A DNA stretch of 64,000 nt from Oxalobacteraceae bacterium. GTDB lineage: Bacteria; Pseudomonadota; Gammaproteobacteria; Burkholderiales; Burkholderiaceae_D. Shown in pieces: positions 17,878 through 25,893 of this stretch. Where the stretch lies: positions 62,001-126,000 of the forward strand of contig JAJTGD010000002.1 of the NCBI GenBank assembly GCA_021299035.1, in the 5' to 3' direction. Within the stretch, counting starts at the first letter, position 1. Each line of letters starts with the position of its first letter. The notes below the pieces were generated by a model. The model saw only the letters and a list, made by a program, of their open reading frames with translations, did no database searches and was not told the origin of the DNA. The position numbers and the translations under genes were made by a program.

Positions 17878-19110
17878 ATGAGCGACATCAAGAAAGTGGT
17901 CCTTGCCTATTCGGGCGGACTGGATACCTCCGTTATTCTGAAATGGCTGCAAGATCACTACCACTGTGAGATCGTGACCTTCACCGCCGACTTGGGCCAA
18001 GGCGAAGAGCTGGACCCCGCGCGTGCCAAGGCCATCAAATTCGGCATCAAGCCCGAGAATATCTACATCGATGATCTGCGCGAAGAGTTCGTGCGCGACT
18101 TCGTCTACCCGATGTTCCGTGCCAATACCATCTATGAGGGCGAGTATCTGCTCGGCACCTCGATTGCGCGCCCGCTGATCGCGAAACGCCTGATCGACAT
18201 CGCGCGCGAAACCGGCGCTGACGCTATCTCGCATGGCGCCACCGGCAAGGGCAATGATCAAGTGCGTTTCGAATTGGGCGCTTATGCCTTGATGCCGAAC
18301 GTGAAAATCATTGCACCCTGGCGTGAGTGGGATCTGCTCTCGCGCGAGAAGCTGCTGAAGTATGCAGAAGACGCCGGCATTGAGATCGACATGAAGCACA
18401 AGAGCGGCGGTGCGCCTTACTCGATGGATGCCAACCTGCTGCACATCAGCTACGAAGGCCGCCATCTGGAAAACCCGAGCGCCGAAGCTGAAGAATCCAT
18501 GTGGCGCTGGACTGTCAGCCCGGAGGCTGCACCGGATGCGGCAGAGTATCTGGATATTGAATTCGCACACGGCGATATCGTTGCGCTGAACGGCAAGAAA
18601 ATGAGCCCGGCCGAGACACTCGCCGAGCTGAACCGCGTGGGCGGCAAGCACGGCATTGGCCGCCTCGATCTGGTCGAGAACCGTTACGTTGGCATGAAGT
18701 CGCGCGGCTGCTATGAAACCCCGGGCGGCACCATCATGCTGCGCGCACATCGTGCGATTGAATCGATCACACTCGATCGTGAAGTCGCGCATTTGAAAGA
18801 TGACCTGATGCCACGCTATGCCTCGCTGATCTACAACGGCTACTGGTGGAGTCCGGAGCGCGTCGCGCTGCAAACGCTAATTGATCATACCCAGCAGCGC
18901 GTGAATGGCTGGGTGCGGTTGAAACTGTATAAGGGCAATGTGATCGTCGTCTCGCGTGACTCGAAGACCGACTCATTGTTCGATCAAACTATTGCGACTT
19001 TTGATGAAGACGGCGGCGCCTACGATCAAGCGGATGCAGGTGGCTTTATCAAGCTGAATGCGCTGCGTATGCGTATCGCTGCCAATGCACAGATTAAACG
19101 CGGTAAGTAA
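17878..19110 (+). CDS. argG: Argininosuccinate synthase
   Basis: Predicted 410-residue enzyme that joins citrulline and aspartate with ATP, the step after argF. The ATP-pyrophosphatase motif [16 protein letters not shown] is near the N-terminus; [15 protein letters not shown] and APWREW are also typical. I choose ATG 17878, preceded by AGGAAAA; the longer frame from 17695 overlaps argF and is excluded. ppnP follows 24 bp downstream on the same strand. Confidence 0.97.
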   Translation: MSDIKKVVLAYSGGLDTSVILKWLQDHYHCEIVTFTADLGQGEELDPARAKAIKFGIKPENIYIDDLREEFVRDFVYPMFRANTIYEGEYLLGTSIARPLIAKRLIDIARETGADAISHGATGKGNDQVRFELGAYALMPNVKIIAPWREWDLLSREKLLKYAEDAGIEIDMKHKSGGAPYSMDANLLHISYEGRHLENPSAEAEESMWRWTVSPEAAPDAAEYLDIEFAHGDIVALNGKKMSPAETLAELNRVGGKHGIGRLDLVENRYVGMKSRGCYETPGGTIMLRAHRAIESITLDREVAHLKDDLMPRYASLIYNGYWWSPERVALQTLIDHTQQRVNGWVRLKLYKGNVIVVSRDSKTDSLFDQTIATFDEDGGAYDQADAGGFIKLNALRMRIAANAQIKRGK

Positions 19111-19134
19111 TCAGATTCAATTCAAGGGAAAATA

Positions 19135-19449
19135 ATGAGCACTCAATTCGATAATGTCTCCGTCGTCAAGAAAGCCAATATCTTTTTTGATGGTAAATGT
19201 GTTTCACACAATGTGCTGTTTGCCGATGGCACTCGAAAATCAGTCGGCGTGATTTTCCCATCCTCGCTGGTATTCAATACCGGTGCGCCGGAGATCATGG
19301 AAATCAACGGGGGTAAATGCCGAGTTCGCCTGAAAGGCGAAACTGAGTGGAAGACTTACGAAGGTGGCCAGAGCTTCCATGTGCCGGGCGATTCGAGCTT
19401 TGATATCGAGACGATTGAGACATTGGATTACGTTTGTCATTTCGGCTGA
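19135..19449 (+). CDS. ppnP: Pyrimidine/purine nucleoside phosphorylase
   Basis: Predicted 104-residue cupin-fold protein of the PpnP (YaiE, DUF1255) family, which phosphorolyses several nucleosides. Typical stretches are [34 protein letters not shown] and [13 protein letters not shown]. Length is as usual. It follows argG by 24 bp; the functional link to arginine synthesis is not obvious and may be operon convenience. Confidence 0.93.
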   Translation: MSTQFDNVSVVKKANIFFDGKCVSHNVLFADGTRKSVGVIFPSSLVFNTGAPEIMEINGGKCRVRLKGETEWKTYEGGQSFHVPGDSSFDIETIETLDYVCHFG

Positions 19450-19477
19450 TGCCCGACTGTTAATCGCTCTTCCCTCA

Positions 19478-19508
19478 CGCTAGATGCATGTCCACCATGC
19501 ATCTAGCG
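19478..19508. terminator. Long perfect hairpin after ppnP
   Basis: A perfect 13-bp inverted repeat (CGCTAGATGCATG / CATGCATCTAGCG) with a 5-nt loop sits 28 bp after the ppnP stop. No T-run follows on either strand, so it is not a classic intrinsic terminator. It may stabilise the argFG-ppnP message end or be a protein-binding palindrome. Confidence 0.5.
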
Positions 19509-19735
19509 CATGTCAGTTCCACCACTTTCGTCTTGCTGATAGCGTTCCGCTATCTCTCATACTTCCCCCGTCTAATGAGCACAGCATGACAAAGTTCAAA
19601 ACGCCGCCCCTGCTATACGGTGACAAGTTCTTGGAATTGCGTCAGATCACCGAGACTAGTCGCGCCGACGAAAGACCCATTGACGGTAATGTAAATTCGC
19701 CTTACCATGCACTGAAAGTGCTCTGGAAGGCAGTC

Positions 19736-19987
19736 GTGGCCTCGCTAACCGTTACCTCAAAAGGACAGGTCACTCTCAAACGTGACTTGCTTCAACATCT
19801 TGGCGTCGAACCGGGTGAGCGTATCGACGTTGAAAAGCTGCCCAATGGCGAACTGCGGATCAGGGCCATGCAACCGACCGGCTCGATTGATGACTTTCTG
19901 GGTATGCTTGCAGGCAAAACACGCAAGATCGCAACAATCGAAGAAATCAACGAAGCTGCTGCAGCTGGCTGGGCCGGGAAAAAGTGA
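19736..19987 (+). CDS. AbrB/MazE-fold antitoxin
   Basis: Predicted 83-residue antitoxin with an N-terminal AbrB/SpoVT-type DNA-binding domain (LTVTSKGQVTLKRDLLQHLG, then GERIDVEKLPNGELRIRA) and a C-terminal tail that likely wraps the toxin. I favour the GTG at 19736 because GGAAGG lies five bases before it and the domain starts right there. The frame is open farther upstream to an ATG at 19586, which would add 50 residues of no recognised family (KFKTPPLLYGDKFLEL); that longer form cannot be excluded. The stop overlaps the toxin start by four bases. Confidence 0.8.
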   Translation: MASLTVTSKGQVTLKRDLLQHLGVEPGERIDVEKLPNGELRIRAMQPTGSIDDFLGMLAGKTRKIATIEEINEAAAAGWAGKK

Positions 19988-20382
19988 ATATATCGGTTGA
20001 TACGAATATCCTAGTCCGGGCCATTGTGCGCGACGACACTAAGCAAGCAAGTGCCGCAGCCAAGATACTAAAGACAGCATCGTTGATTGCCGTTTCTATA
20101 CCCTGTTTATGCGAATTTGTCTGGGTACTACGGCGCGTTTATAGTTTTGACGGCGAATCTATCTCGGCGGCGATTCGCGCATTATTAGATACGCGGAACG
20201 TGATCATGAATCGACCTGCAGTGGAAGCAGGACTAGCACTGCTCGAGGCGGGCGGCGACTTCGCCGATGGCGCGATGGCATATGAAGGCACATGGCTGGG
20301 AGGAGAAAGCTTCGTCTCTTTCGACAAGCAGGCTGTCGAACTGCTTGCCGAACAAGGGGTAGCTACGCAGCTACTGAAATAA
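19984..20382 (+). CDS. PIN-domain toxin (VapC-like ribonuclease)
   Basis: Predicted 132-residue PIN-domain protein, the toxin of the pair. The acidic active-site set is intact: D6 (SVDTN), E44 (CLCEFVW), D92/D95 (GGDFADGAMA) and D114 (SFDKQAV). Such toxins cut tRNA or other RNA; the target here is unknown. It starts with GTG overlapping the antitoxin stop (GTGA), so translation is coupled. The pair sits between ppnP and murB, a likely insertion into an otherwise housekeeping region. Confidence 0.9.
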   Translation: MNISVDTNILVRAIVRDDTKQASAAAKILKTASLIAVSIPCLCEFVWVLRRVYSFDGESISAAIRALLDTRNVIMNRPAVEAGLALLEAGGDFADGAMAYEGTWLGGESFVSFDKQAVELLAEQGVATQLLK

Positions 20383-20389
20383 CGAAACG

Positions 20390-21418
20390 TCAGACAATCA
20401 GCGGTTCTGCTTCCAGCATCACCCCGTACTTCGCTTGTACCTCTTCGCGAATCTTGTTTGAAAGTCGAAGTACATCAGCACCGGTTGCTCCACCTCGATT
20501 CACCAGCACCAGTGCCTGGTTTTCGTGAACACCGGCAGCGCCCATCGACCTACCCTTCCAGCCGCATTGATCGATCAGCCAGCCAGCGGCGAGTTTGTAA
20601 CTCCCATCTGCCTGTGGGTAACTCACCAGCGCTGGGTATTGGGCAAGCAGTGAATTTCGCTGCTCTGCGCTCACGACCGGGTTTTTGAAAAAACTGCCTG
20701 CATTCCCCACTTTGGCCGGGTCGGGTAGCTTGCGGGTTCGGATAGCGATGACTGCGTCAGCGATCTCTTGCGCACTTGGATTCGCCATATCTCTTGATGC
20801 TAGCTCAGCTGCTAACTCTGCATAGCGCAGGTTTGGCTGCCATGACTTCGGCAAGGCAAACCTCACCTCAAGAATAATCGCGCGATCTCTTAACGCGTGC
20901 TTGAAAATACTATCTCGATAAGCAAAGGCACAATCCATCTTCGACAAATGCACTAACTCGCCGGATGTCATATCGAATGCCGTCAGCGAATCAAAAAAAT
21001 CTGCCAGCTCACTGCCGTAGGCACCAATATTTTGAATCGGCGAAGCGCCGACGCTACCGGGTATCAGTGATAGATTTTCCAGCCCGGGTAATCCTTGCGC
21101 CAGCGTCCACTGCACAAAGGCATGCCAGTTTTCACCGGCCTGAGCAGTCACGAATATATGCTGCTCATCCTCACCGGTGATGGCGATACCTTGTGTAGCA
21201 ATATGCAACACCAGACCGGAAAAATCTGTCGTCAGTAGCAGGTTGCTACCACCGCCGATTATCAGTCGCGGCAGCTCGCGCAAGCTAGATTCACGATACA
21301 GCGCATCCAGCTGCGCAACATCGGTCACTTTGAGAAAGTGCGCTGCCTTGGCATCAATACCGAAGGTATTCAATGCGCGCAGCGAGTACTGAGGCTGAAT
21401 AGCAAGTTGGGATGCCAT
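20390..21418 (-). CDS. murB: UDP-N-acetylenolpyruvoylglucosamine reductase
   Basis: Predicted 342-residue FAD enzyme that makes UDP-N-acetylmuramate in cell-wall synthesis. It is the E. coli-type (type I) MurB. FAD-binding [16 protein letters not shown] and [20 protein letters not shown] are clear; the catalytic Ser is in [11 protein letters not shown] and the catalytic Glu near the end in LEAEPLIV. It converges on the toxin gene with 7 bp between stops, and is divergent from yajQ. Confidence 0.96.
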   Translation of the reverse strand: MASQLAIQPQYSLRALNTFGIDAKAAHFLKVTDVAQLDALYRESSLRELPRLIIGGGSNLLLTTDFSGLVLHIATQGIAITGEDEQHIFVTAQAGENWHAFVQWTLAQGLPGLENLSLIPGSVGASPIQNIGAYGSELADFFDSLTAFDMTSGELVHLSKMDCAFAYRDSIFKHALRDRAIILEVRFALPKSWQPNLRYAELAAELASRDMANPSAQEIADAVIAIRTRKLPDPAKVGNAGSFFKNPVVSAEQRNSLLAQYPALVSYPQADGSYKLAAGWLIDQCGWKGRSMGAAGVHENQALVLVNRGGATGADVLRLSNKIREEVQAKYGVMLEAEPLIV

Positions 21419-21467
21419 GGGCTGCAGATTATACCGACCGGGTCACGGTCAGGCCGGGACGCTCCTC

Positions 21468-21473
21468 TATAAT
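21468..21473 (+). promoter_or_regulatory. Putative -10 element for yajQ
   Basis: TATAAT lies 31 bp before the yajQ start, placing a transcription start about 25 bp upstream of the ATG. No convincing -35 hexamer is visible. A TGGAG Shine-Dalgarno-like sequence precedes the start codon. Confidence 0.5.
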
Positions 21474-21504
21474 ATGTGACACCTATTTTTATCTGGAGCA
21501 GCCC

Positions 21505-21990
21505 ATGCCCTCGTTCGATATCGTCTCTGAAGCCAACCAGGTCGAGGTCAGAAATGCAGTTGATCAGGCCAACAAGGAAATAACAACGCGTTTTGATTTC
21601 AAAGGCAGTGATGCGCGCGTCGAGCAAAAAGAGCATGAGCTGACTGCTTACGCAGACAGCGATTTTCAGCTGGGGCAGGTGCGGGATGTACTGACCAATA
21701 AAATGGCCAAGCGAAATGTTGATGTGCGCTTCTTGGATCTCGGCAAGATCGAGAAGATCGGCGGCGACAAGGTCAAGCAAGTGATCAAGGTGAAGAATGG
21801 CATTGAGACCGATGCCGCCAAGAAGATTCAACGCATCATCAAGGACAGCAAGATCAAGGTACAGGCGAGCATTCAGGGGGAGTCGGTGCGCGTGCAGGGT
21901 GCGAAGCGCGATGATCTACAGGCGACGATTGCCCTACTGAAGAAAGAGGTCACTGATCTACCGCTGGAATTCAATAACTTCCGCGACTAA
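21505..21990 (+). CDS. yajQ: YajQ family nucleotide-binding protein
   Basis: Predicted 161-residue protein of the YajQ (UPF0234) family, members of which bind nucleotides including cyclic di-GMP. It begins [20 protein letters not shown] and has two similar ferredoxin-like halves; the [13 protein letters not shown] stretch and the C-terminal [10 protein letters not shown] are typical. I start at 21505 on the basis of this N-terminus; the upstream extension overlaps murB. The cellular target is unknown. Confidence 0.94.
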   Translation: MPSFDIVSEANQVEVRNAVDQANKEITTRFDFKGSDARVEQKEHELTAYADSDFQLGQVRDVLTNKMAKRNVDVRFLDLGKIEKIGGDKVKQVIKVKNGIETDAAKKIQRIIKDSKIKVQASIQGESVRVQGAKRDDLQATIALLKKEVTDLPLEFNNFRD

Positions 21991-22075
21991 GAGCCCTTTA
22001 AATCTATATCGCTGGGCTGTACGCGTTTTTTACACCCTCTTATAAAAGACCAAGGAAGCGCTGACGTATAAAATT

Positions 22076-22146
22076 TCGTCGCTCCGGCGAAGGCCGGAGC
22101 CCATCAAAATCAAGACAGTGGATGCCAGCCTAGGCCGGCATGACGA
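22076..22146. repeat. Degenerate REP-like palindromic element
   Basis: The stretch between yajQ and aroG has imperfect terminal inverted repeats (TCGTCGCTCCGGC near 22076 and GCCGGCATGACGA ending at 22146) and an inner hairpin CTCCGGCGAAGGCCGGAG. This resembles the dispersed CGTCATTCCGGCGAAGGCCGGAAT-class repeats of many beta- and gammaproteobacteria, here decayed. Multiplicity in the genome cannot be seen from this window. Confidence 0.65.
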
Positions 22147-22193
22147 ATGAATCAGCACCTCCCTTACGCGAAGGCTCTAAGCACGAGCGTCGG

Positions 22194-23258
22194 TCACTCC
22201 TTGTCGCTATGTAGTCTCCGCTGTCTGACCGATGCTGCCAGATTTTCCAGCACCTGCACGCTGCTATCCCAATCGATGCAACCATCGGTGATCGACTGGC
22301 CATAGGTCAGCTCTTTACCCGCCACCAGATCCTGACGGCCGCCGACCAAGTGTGACTCGACCATCACGCCGATGATCCGATCGTCACCCGCCGTAATTTG
22401 CGCGCCGATGTTGGCGCAGACGGGCACCTGATTCTCGGGTTTCTTCGAGCTATTGGCATGTGACGCATCGATCATCAGTTTTTGTGCCAAGCCATTCGCG
22501 CCGAGTGCAAGACAAGCTTCTTCGACACTCGCGGCATCATAATTTGGCGCCTTACCACCACGCAAAATAATGTGGCAATCTTCATTACCCCCGGTGGAGA
22601 CGATAGCCGAGTGACCACCCTTGGTCACCGACAGAAAATGGTGGGGTTGTGAAGCCGCCTTGATTGCGTCAGCAGCAATCTTGATATTGCCATCGGTACC
22701 GTTCTTGAATCCGACCGGGCACGACAGGCCGGACGCTAGTTCGCGGTGTACCTGCGATTCGGTGGTACGTGCGCCAATCGCGCCCCAGCTGATCAGATCA
22801 GCGATGTATTGCGGGCTGATCACATCCAGAAACTCGGTACCCGCCGGCAGGCCGAGCGCATTGATCTTCGCCAGCAGCTCGCGAGCAATGCGCAGGCCAT
22901 CGTTGATGCGGAAGCTGTTATCGAGGTAAGGATCATTAATGAGCCCTTTCCAGCCGACCGTGGTACGGGGCTTCTCGAAGTAGACGCGCATCACGATTTC
23001 GAGATCATCTTTCAGGCGCTCACGCTGCTCGATCAAGCGATGTGCGTACTCCATGCCGGCTTTGGTGTCATGGATGGAGCAAGGGCCGATCACGACCATT
23101 AGACGGTCATCTTGCCCATGCAGGATGCGGTGCAGCGCGGTGCGCGCGTTCGCAGTCACCGTGGCGATTTTTTCATCGCAGGGGAATTCTCGAATCAAAT
23201 GCGACGGCGGCGTCAGTTCTTTCAATTCTCTGATCCTTAGATCATCAGTGCGTGGCAT
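22194..23258 (-). CDS. aroG: DAHP synthase, class I (first step of aromatic pathway)
   Basis: Predicted 354-residue 3-deoxy-D-arabino-heptulosonate 7-phosphate synthase joining phosphoenolpyruvate and erythrose 4-phosphate. It is the AroFGH type: VVIGPCSIHDTKAGMEYA, YFEKPRTTVGWKGLIND, GARTTESQVHRELASG and IDASHANSSKKPENQ are typical metal and substrate sites. A GGAG Shine-Dalgarno sequence precedes ATG 23258. The leader contains a Phe/Tyr-rich peptide and a terminator hairpin, so expression is probably attenuated when charged Phe- and Tyr-tRNA are plentiful. Which amino acid feeds back on the enzyme cannot be read here. Confidence 0.96.
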   Translation of the reverse strand: MPRTDDLRIRELKELTPPSHLIREFPCDEKIATVTANARTALHRILHGQDDRLMVVIGPCSIHDTKAGMEYAHRLIEQRERLKDDLEIVMRVYFEKPRTTVGWKGLINDPYLDNSFRINDGLRIARELLAKINALGLPAGTEFLDVISPQYIADLISWGAIGARTTESQVHRELASGLSCPVGFKNGTDGNIKIAADAIKAASQPHHFLSVTKGGHSAIVSTGGNEDCHIILRGGKAPNYDAASVEEACLALGANGLAQKLMIDASHANSSKKPENQVPVCANIGAQITAGDDRIIGVMVESHLVGGRQDLVAGKELTYGQSITDGCIDWDSSVQVLENLAASVRQRRLHSDKE

Positions 23259-23291
23259 GGTTTCTCCAGATGTGTCTCGGGTATAGAAAAC

Positions 23292-23317
23292 AAAAAACCG
23301 CCATCGCTGGCGGTTTT
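23292..23317 (-). terminator. Attenuator terminator in the aroG leader
   Basis: On the aroG strand AAAACCGCCA, a GCGA loop and TGGCGGTTTT form a perfect 10-bp hairpin continuing into a run of six Ts. It sits 34 bp before the aroG start codon and downstream of the leader peptide, so it would stop transcription before aroG rather than end another gene. Its 5' arm (ACCGCC) can also pair with GGCGGT at 23365-23370 in the leader, forming an antiterminator. Confidence 0.85.
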
Positions 23318-23351
23318 CAAGATTCGGTTCGGTGACTGCTTTTGCGCGACC

Positions 23352-23423
23352 TTACCGCTTCTCTACCGCCCGGGTGCCGGGGTAGTCGAAGCCGTAAAAA
23401 AAGCAAAAGCGCAGTGCAAACAT
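23352..23423 (-). CDS. Phe/Tyr-rich leader peptide of aroG
   Basis: Predicted 23-residue peptide on the aroG strand, starting MFALRFCFFYGFDYPG. Phe occupies positions 2, 6, 8, 9 and 12, and Tyr 10 and 14: seven of 23 residues. The stop TAA lies 34 bp before the terminator hairpin. A hairpin (23363-23385; arms CTACC/GGTAG and CCGG/CCGG) starts at the last Tyr codon. A ribosome stalled on Phe or Tyr codons would block that hairpin and free GGCGGT to pair with the terminator arm. No strong Shine-Dalgarno is visible. This is the classic layout of an attenuation leader. Confidence 0.85.
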   Translation of the reverse strand: MFALRFCFFYGFDYPGTRAVEKR

Positions 23424-23456
23424 GGCGCGTGAGCAGTCAGGTTGAATGAAGCGGGG

Positions 23457-23485
23457 ATAGTGCTACAAGTCAGTGTTTTTGGCAA
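23457..23485 (-). promoter_or_regulatory. Candidate promoter of the aroG leader
   Basis: On the minus strand TTGCCA (23480-23485) and CACTAT (23457-23462) are 17 bp apart, upstream of the leader peptide and downstream of tldD. The -10 match is poor, so this is only a candidate. Confidence 0.35.
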
Positions 23486-23505
23486 GGCTGATGCTAAATA
23501 ATTAA

Positions 23506-24966
23506 TCAGCCTGTGCCGCCGACCGTGAGATCCTCGATCCGCAGAGTGGGCTGTCCCACCCCGACCGGTACGCTCTGACCGTCTTTGCCGCAGACGCCAA
23601 CACCCGAGTCAAGGCGCATGTCGTTACCGATCATCGAGACGCGATTCAGCACATCCGGCCCATTACCGATCAGGGTAGCGCCCTTGACCGGGTAGGCCAG
23701 CTTACCGTCCTCGATCATCCAAGCCTCGCTGGCCGAAAACACAAACTTGCCATTCGTGATGTCGACCTGACCACCCCCAAAATTCACCGCGTAAAGTCCC
23801 CGCTTCACCGAGGCGATGATCTCTTCCGGATCGCGATCACCCCCCAGCATGTAGGTATTGGTCATGCGCGGCATCGGCAAATGGGCATAAGATTCACGCC
23901 GACCGTTGCCCGTGGTGGGCATTTTCATCAAACGCGCGTTCAAGGTGTCCTGGATGTAGCCGCGCAGAATACCGTCTTCGATCAAGGTGGTGCACTGAGT
24001 CGCGTTACCTTCATCATCCACGTTCAAGGAGCCGCGCCGGTCTGCGATAGTGCCGTCATCCACCACGGTCACGCCCTTAGCAGCGACGCGCTCACCGACA
24101 CGACCAGCGAAGGTACTAGAGCCTTTGCGATTGAAGTCACCTTCCAAGCCATGACCAATCGCCTCATGCAACAACACGCCGGGCCAACCAGGGCCAAGCA
24201 CGACGGTCATCGGCCCTGCCGGTGCCGGCTTCGCCTCGAGATTGGTGAGCGCTGCATTAACGGCTTCGTTCACGTACTTGTGCAATAACTCTTCACCGAA
24301 GTATTGGAAGTCGTAACGACCGCCGCCACCCGCAGTGCCAACTTCACGTCGGCCGTTCTGCTCGGCGATCACAGTCAGTGAGAGACGGACCAATGGCCGT
24401 ACATCCGCGGCAATCACACCATCGCTACGCACAACCAGCACTACATCGTGTTCGCCGGAAAGCCCCGCCATCACCTGAACGATGCGCGGATCTTTGGCAC
24501 GCGCAAGGCGCTCGATTCTTTCGAGCAGTTGCACTTTGGCGGTTGCATCGAGCGAAACCACCGGGTCATGGGCGTGGTACAGAGCCCGCGCTGAGCCCGG
24601 CTTGATCGAAGAGGCGAGTTTGACGCGACCAGCGCCACGGCGTGCGATTGTGCGTGTTGCTTCGGCTGCGTCGAGCAATGCGCGCTCGGAAATTTCGTCG
24701 GAGTAGGCGAAGGCGGTCTTGTCGCCCGAGATCGCCCGCACACCCACACCCTGATCAATCGAGAAGCTGCCAGTCTTCACGATACCTTCTTCAAGACTCC
24801 AGCTTTCGCTTTTGGTGAATTGAAAATACAGGTCGGCGTAATCCACCTTATGCGTAAAAATCGAGCCCAGCGCATTCAGCAACTTGCCTTGATCAAGACC
24901 GTTTGGCGTTAGCAGCAAGTTGGTCGCAGTCATGTGCGATTGCAGGTTGGGCTCAATGATGTTCAT
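23506..24966 (-). CDS. tldD: TldD metalloprotease subunit
   Basis: Predicted 486-residue zinc metalloprotease of the TldD/PmbA family, which works as a TldD-TldE heterodimer on unfolded peptides and modified-peptide precursors. The zinc motif HEAIGH is in [18 protein letters not shown], and the conserved C-terminal [19 protein letters not shown] Cys region is present. The partner tldE is not in the window. It ends about 20 bp before the candidate aroG promoter and lies downstream of a nitrilase and yhdP on the same strand. Confidence 0.95.
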   Translation of the reverse strand: MNIIEPNLQSHMTATNLLLTPNGLDQGKLLNALGSIFTHKVDYADLYFQFTKSESWSLEEGIVKTGSFSIDQGVGVRAISGDKTAFAYSDEISERALLDAAEATRTIARRGAGRVKLASSIKPGSARALYHAHDPVVSLDATAKVQLLERIERLARAKDPRIVQVMAGLSGEHDVVLVVRSDGVIAADVRPLVRLSLTVIAEQNGRREVGTAGGGGRYDFQYFGEELLHKYVNEAVNAALTNLEAKPAPAGPMTVVLGPGWPGVLLHEAIGHGLEGDFNRKGSSTFAGRVGERVAAKGVTVVDDGTIADRRGSLNVDDEGNATQCTTLIEDGILRGYIQDTLNARLMKMPTTGNGRRESYAHLPMPRMTNTYMLGGDRDPEEIIASVKRGLYAVNFGGGQVDITNGKFVFSASEAWMIEDGKLAYPVKGATLIGNGPDVLNRVSMIGNDMRLDSGVGVCGKDGQSVPVGVGQPTLRIEDLTVGGTG

Positions 24967-25038
24967 ACTGGCTCGTTATGTTTGGGGTGAGTCGTGATTC
25001 TAATGTATCGAGCGTTTACACGCCGTGAGCTGACTGGC

Positions 25039-25860
25039 TCAAAGCGTACGGTGTTGCAGCGCTGGCAAGCTGGCGCGAATACCCATCATCGAGTCGAGGT
25101 CAATCTCGCCCGCCACCAAGCCCTCACCCTCAGCCAATTGCGTACATATGGCGCCCCAAGGGTCCACCAACATGCTGTGTCCCCAGGTACGACGACCGTT
25201 CGGATGCAGACCGCCTTGGGCAGCTGCAAGCACATAGCACTGGTTCTCGATGGCGCGTGCGCGCAGCAAAACTTCCCAATGCGCACGACCCGTGGTGGCG
25301 GTAAATGCAGCGGGCATGACGATCAAATCGCACTGCCCCATGGCACGATATAACTCGGGAAAGCGCAAGTCATAGCAGATCGACAGCCCAACCCGAGCAA
25401 AAGGTGTCTCAAGTACAGCCACTTCGCTTCCCGGCACAATGGTGCGTGACTCGTCATAGGACTCTTCGCCACGCTTGAATCCGAACAGATGGATTTTGTC
25501 GTAACGGCTAGCGAGCGTGCCATCCGGTGCATAAGCCATGAGGCTATTGAGTACTTTGCCGGATTGATGCGACTTCAATGGCAGGGTACCTCCCAGCAGC
25601 CAGATGCCACACTCGCGCCCGAGGTTAGCGAGAAAATTCTGTAGCGGCCCATCACCGGCGGGCTCGGCAATCTCTACCTTATCTTGCTCGTCACCACCCA
25701 ACACGGCCCAGTACTCCGGTAGCAGTACCAACTGCGCACCTGCAGCGGCGGCCTCACGAACCAGCCGTGCTGCTGTCTCACAGTTCTTGGCAGGATCTGG
25801 CGTAGATACCATCTGCACAGCAGCTACCTTGAATGGTCTCATGTCGGTTTTCTCGTTCAT
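25039..25860 (-). CDS. Nitrilase-superfamily amidohydrolase
   Basis: Predicted 273-residue carbon-nitrogen hydrolase of the Nit1/YbeM type, members of which act as deaminated glutathione amidase. The catalytic Glu (LLPEYW), Lys (RYDKIHLFGF) and Cys (GLSICYDLRFPELYR) are all present. The exact substrate is not shown. An alternative start lies at the next Met (25842). It lies between yhdP, 33 bp upstream, and tldD, an order common in Burkholderiales. Confidence 0.9.
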   Translation of the reverse strand: MNEKTDMRPFKVAAVQMVSTPDPAKNCETAARLVREAAAAGAQLVLLPEYWAVLGGDEQDKVEIAEPAGDGPLQNFLANLGRECGIWLLGGTLPLKSHQSGKVLNSLMAYAPDGTLASRYDKIHLFGFKRGEESYDESRTIVPGSEVAVLETPFARVGLSICYDLRFPELYRAMGQCDLIVMPAAFTATTGRAHWEVLLRARAIENQCYVLAAAQGGLHPNGRRTWGHSMLVDPWGAICTQLAEGEGLVAGEIDLDSMMGIRASLPALQHRTL

Positions 25861-25893
25861 ACAGAGGGATTTTTTTGTTGAATTGCGTCCAGC

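Noticed and set aside
17872-18873. Long minus-strand frame inside argG (333 codons)
   Set aside because: It is a shadow of a strongly supported gene in a GC-biased region; its translation resembles no protein family.
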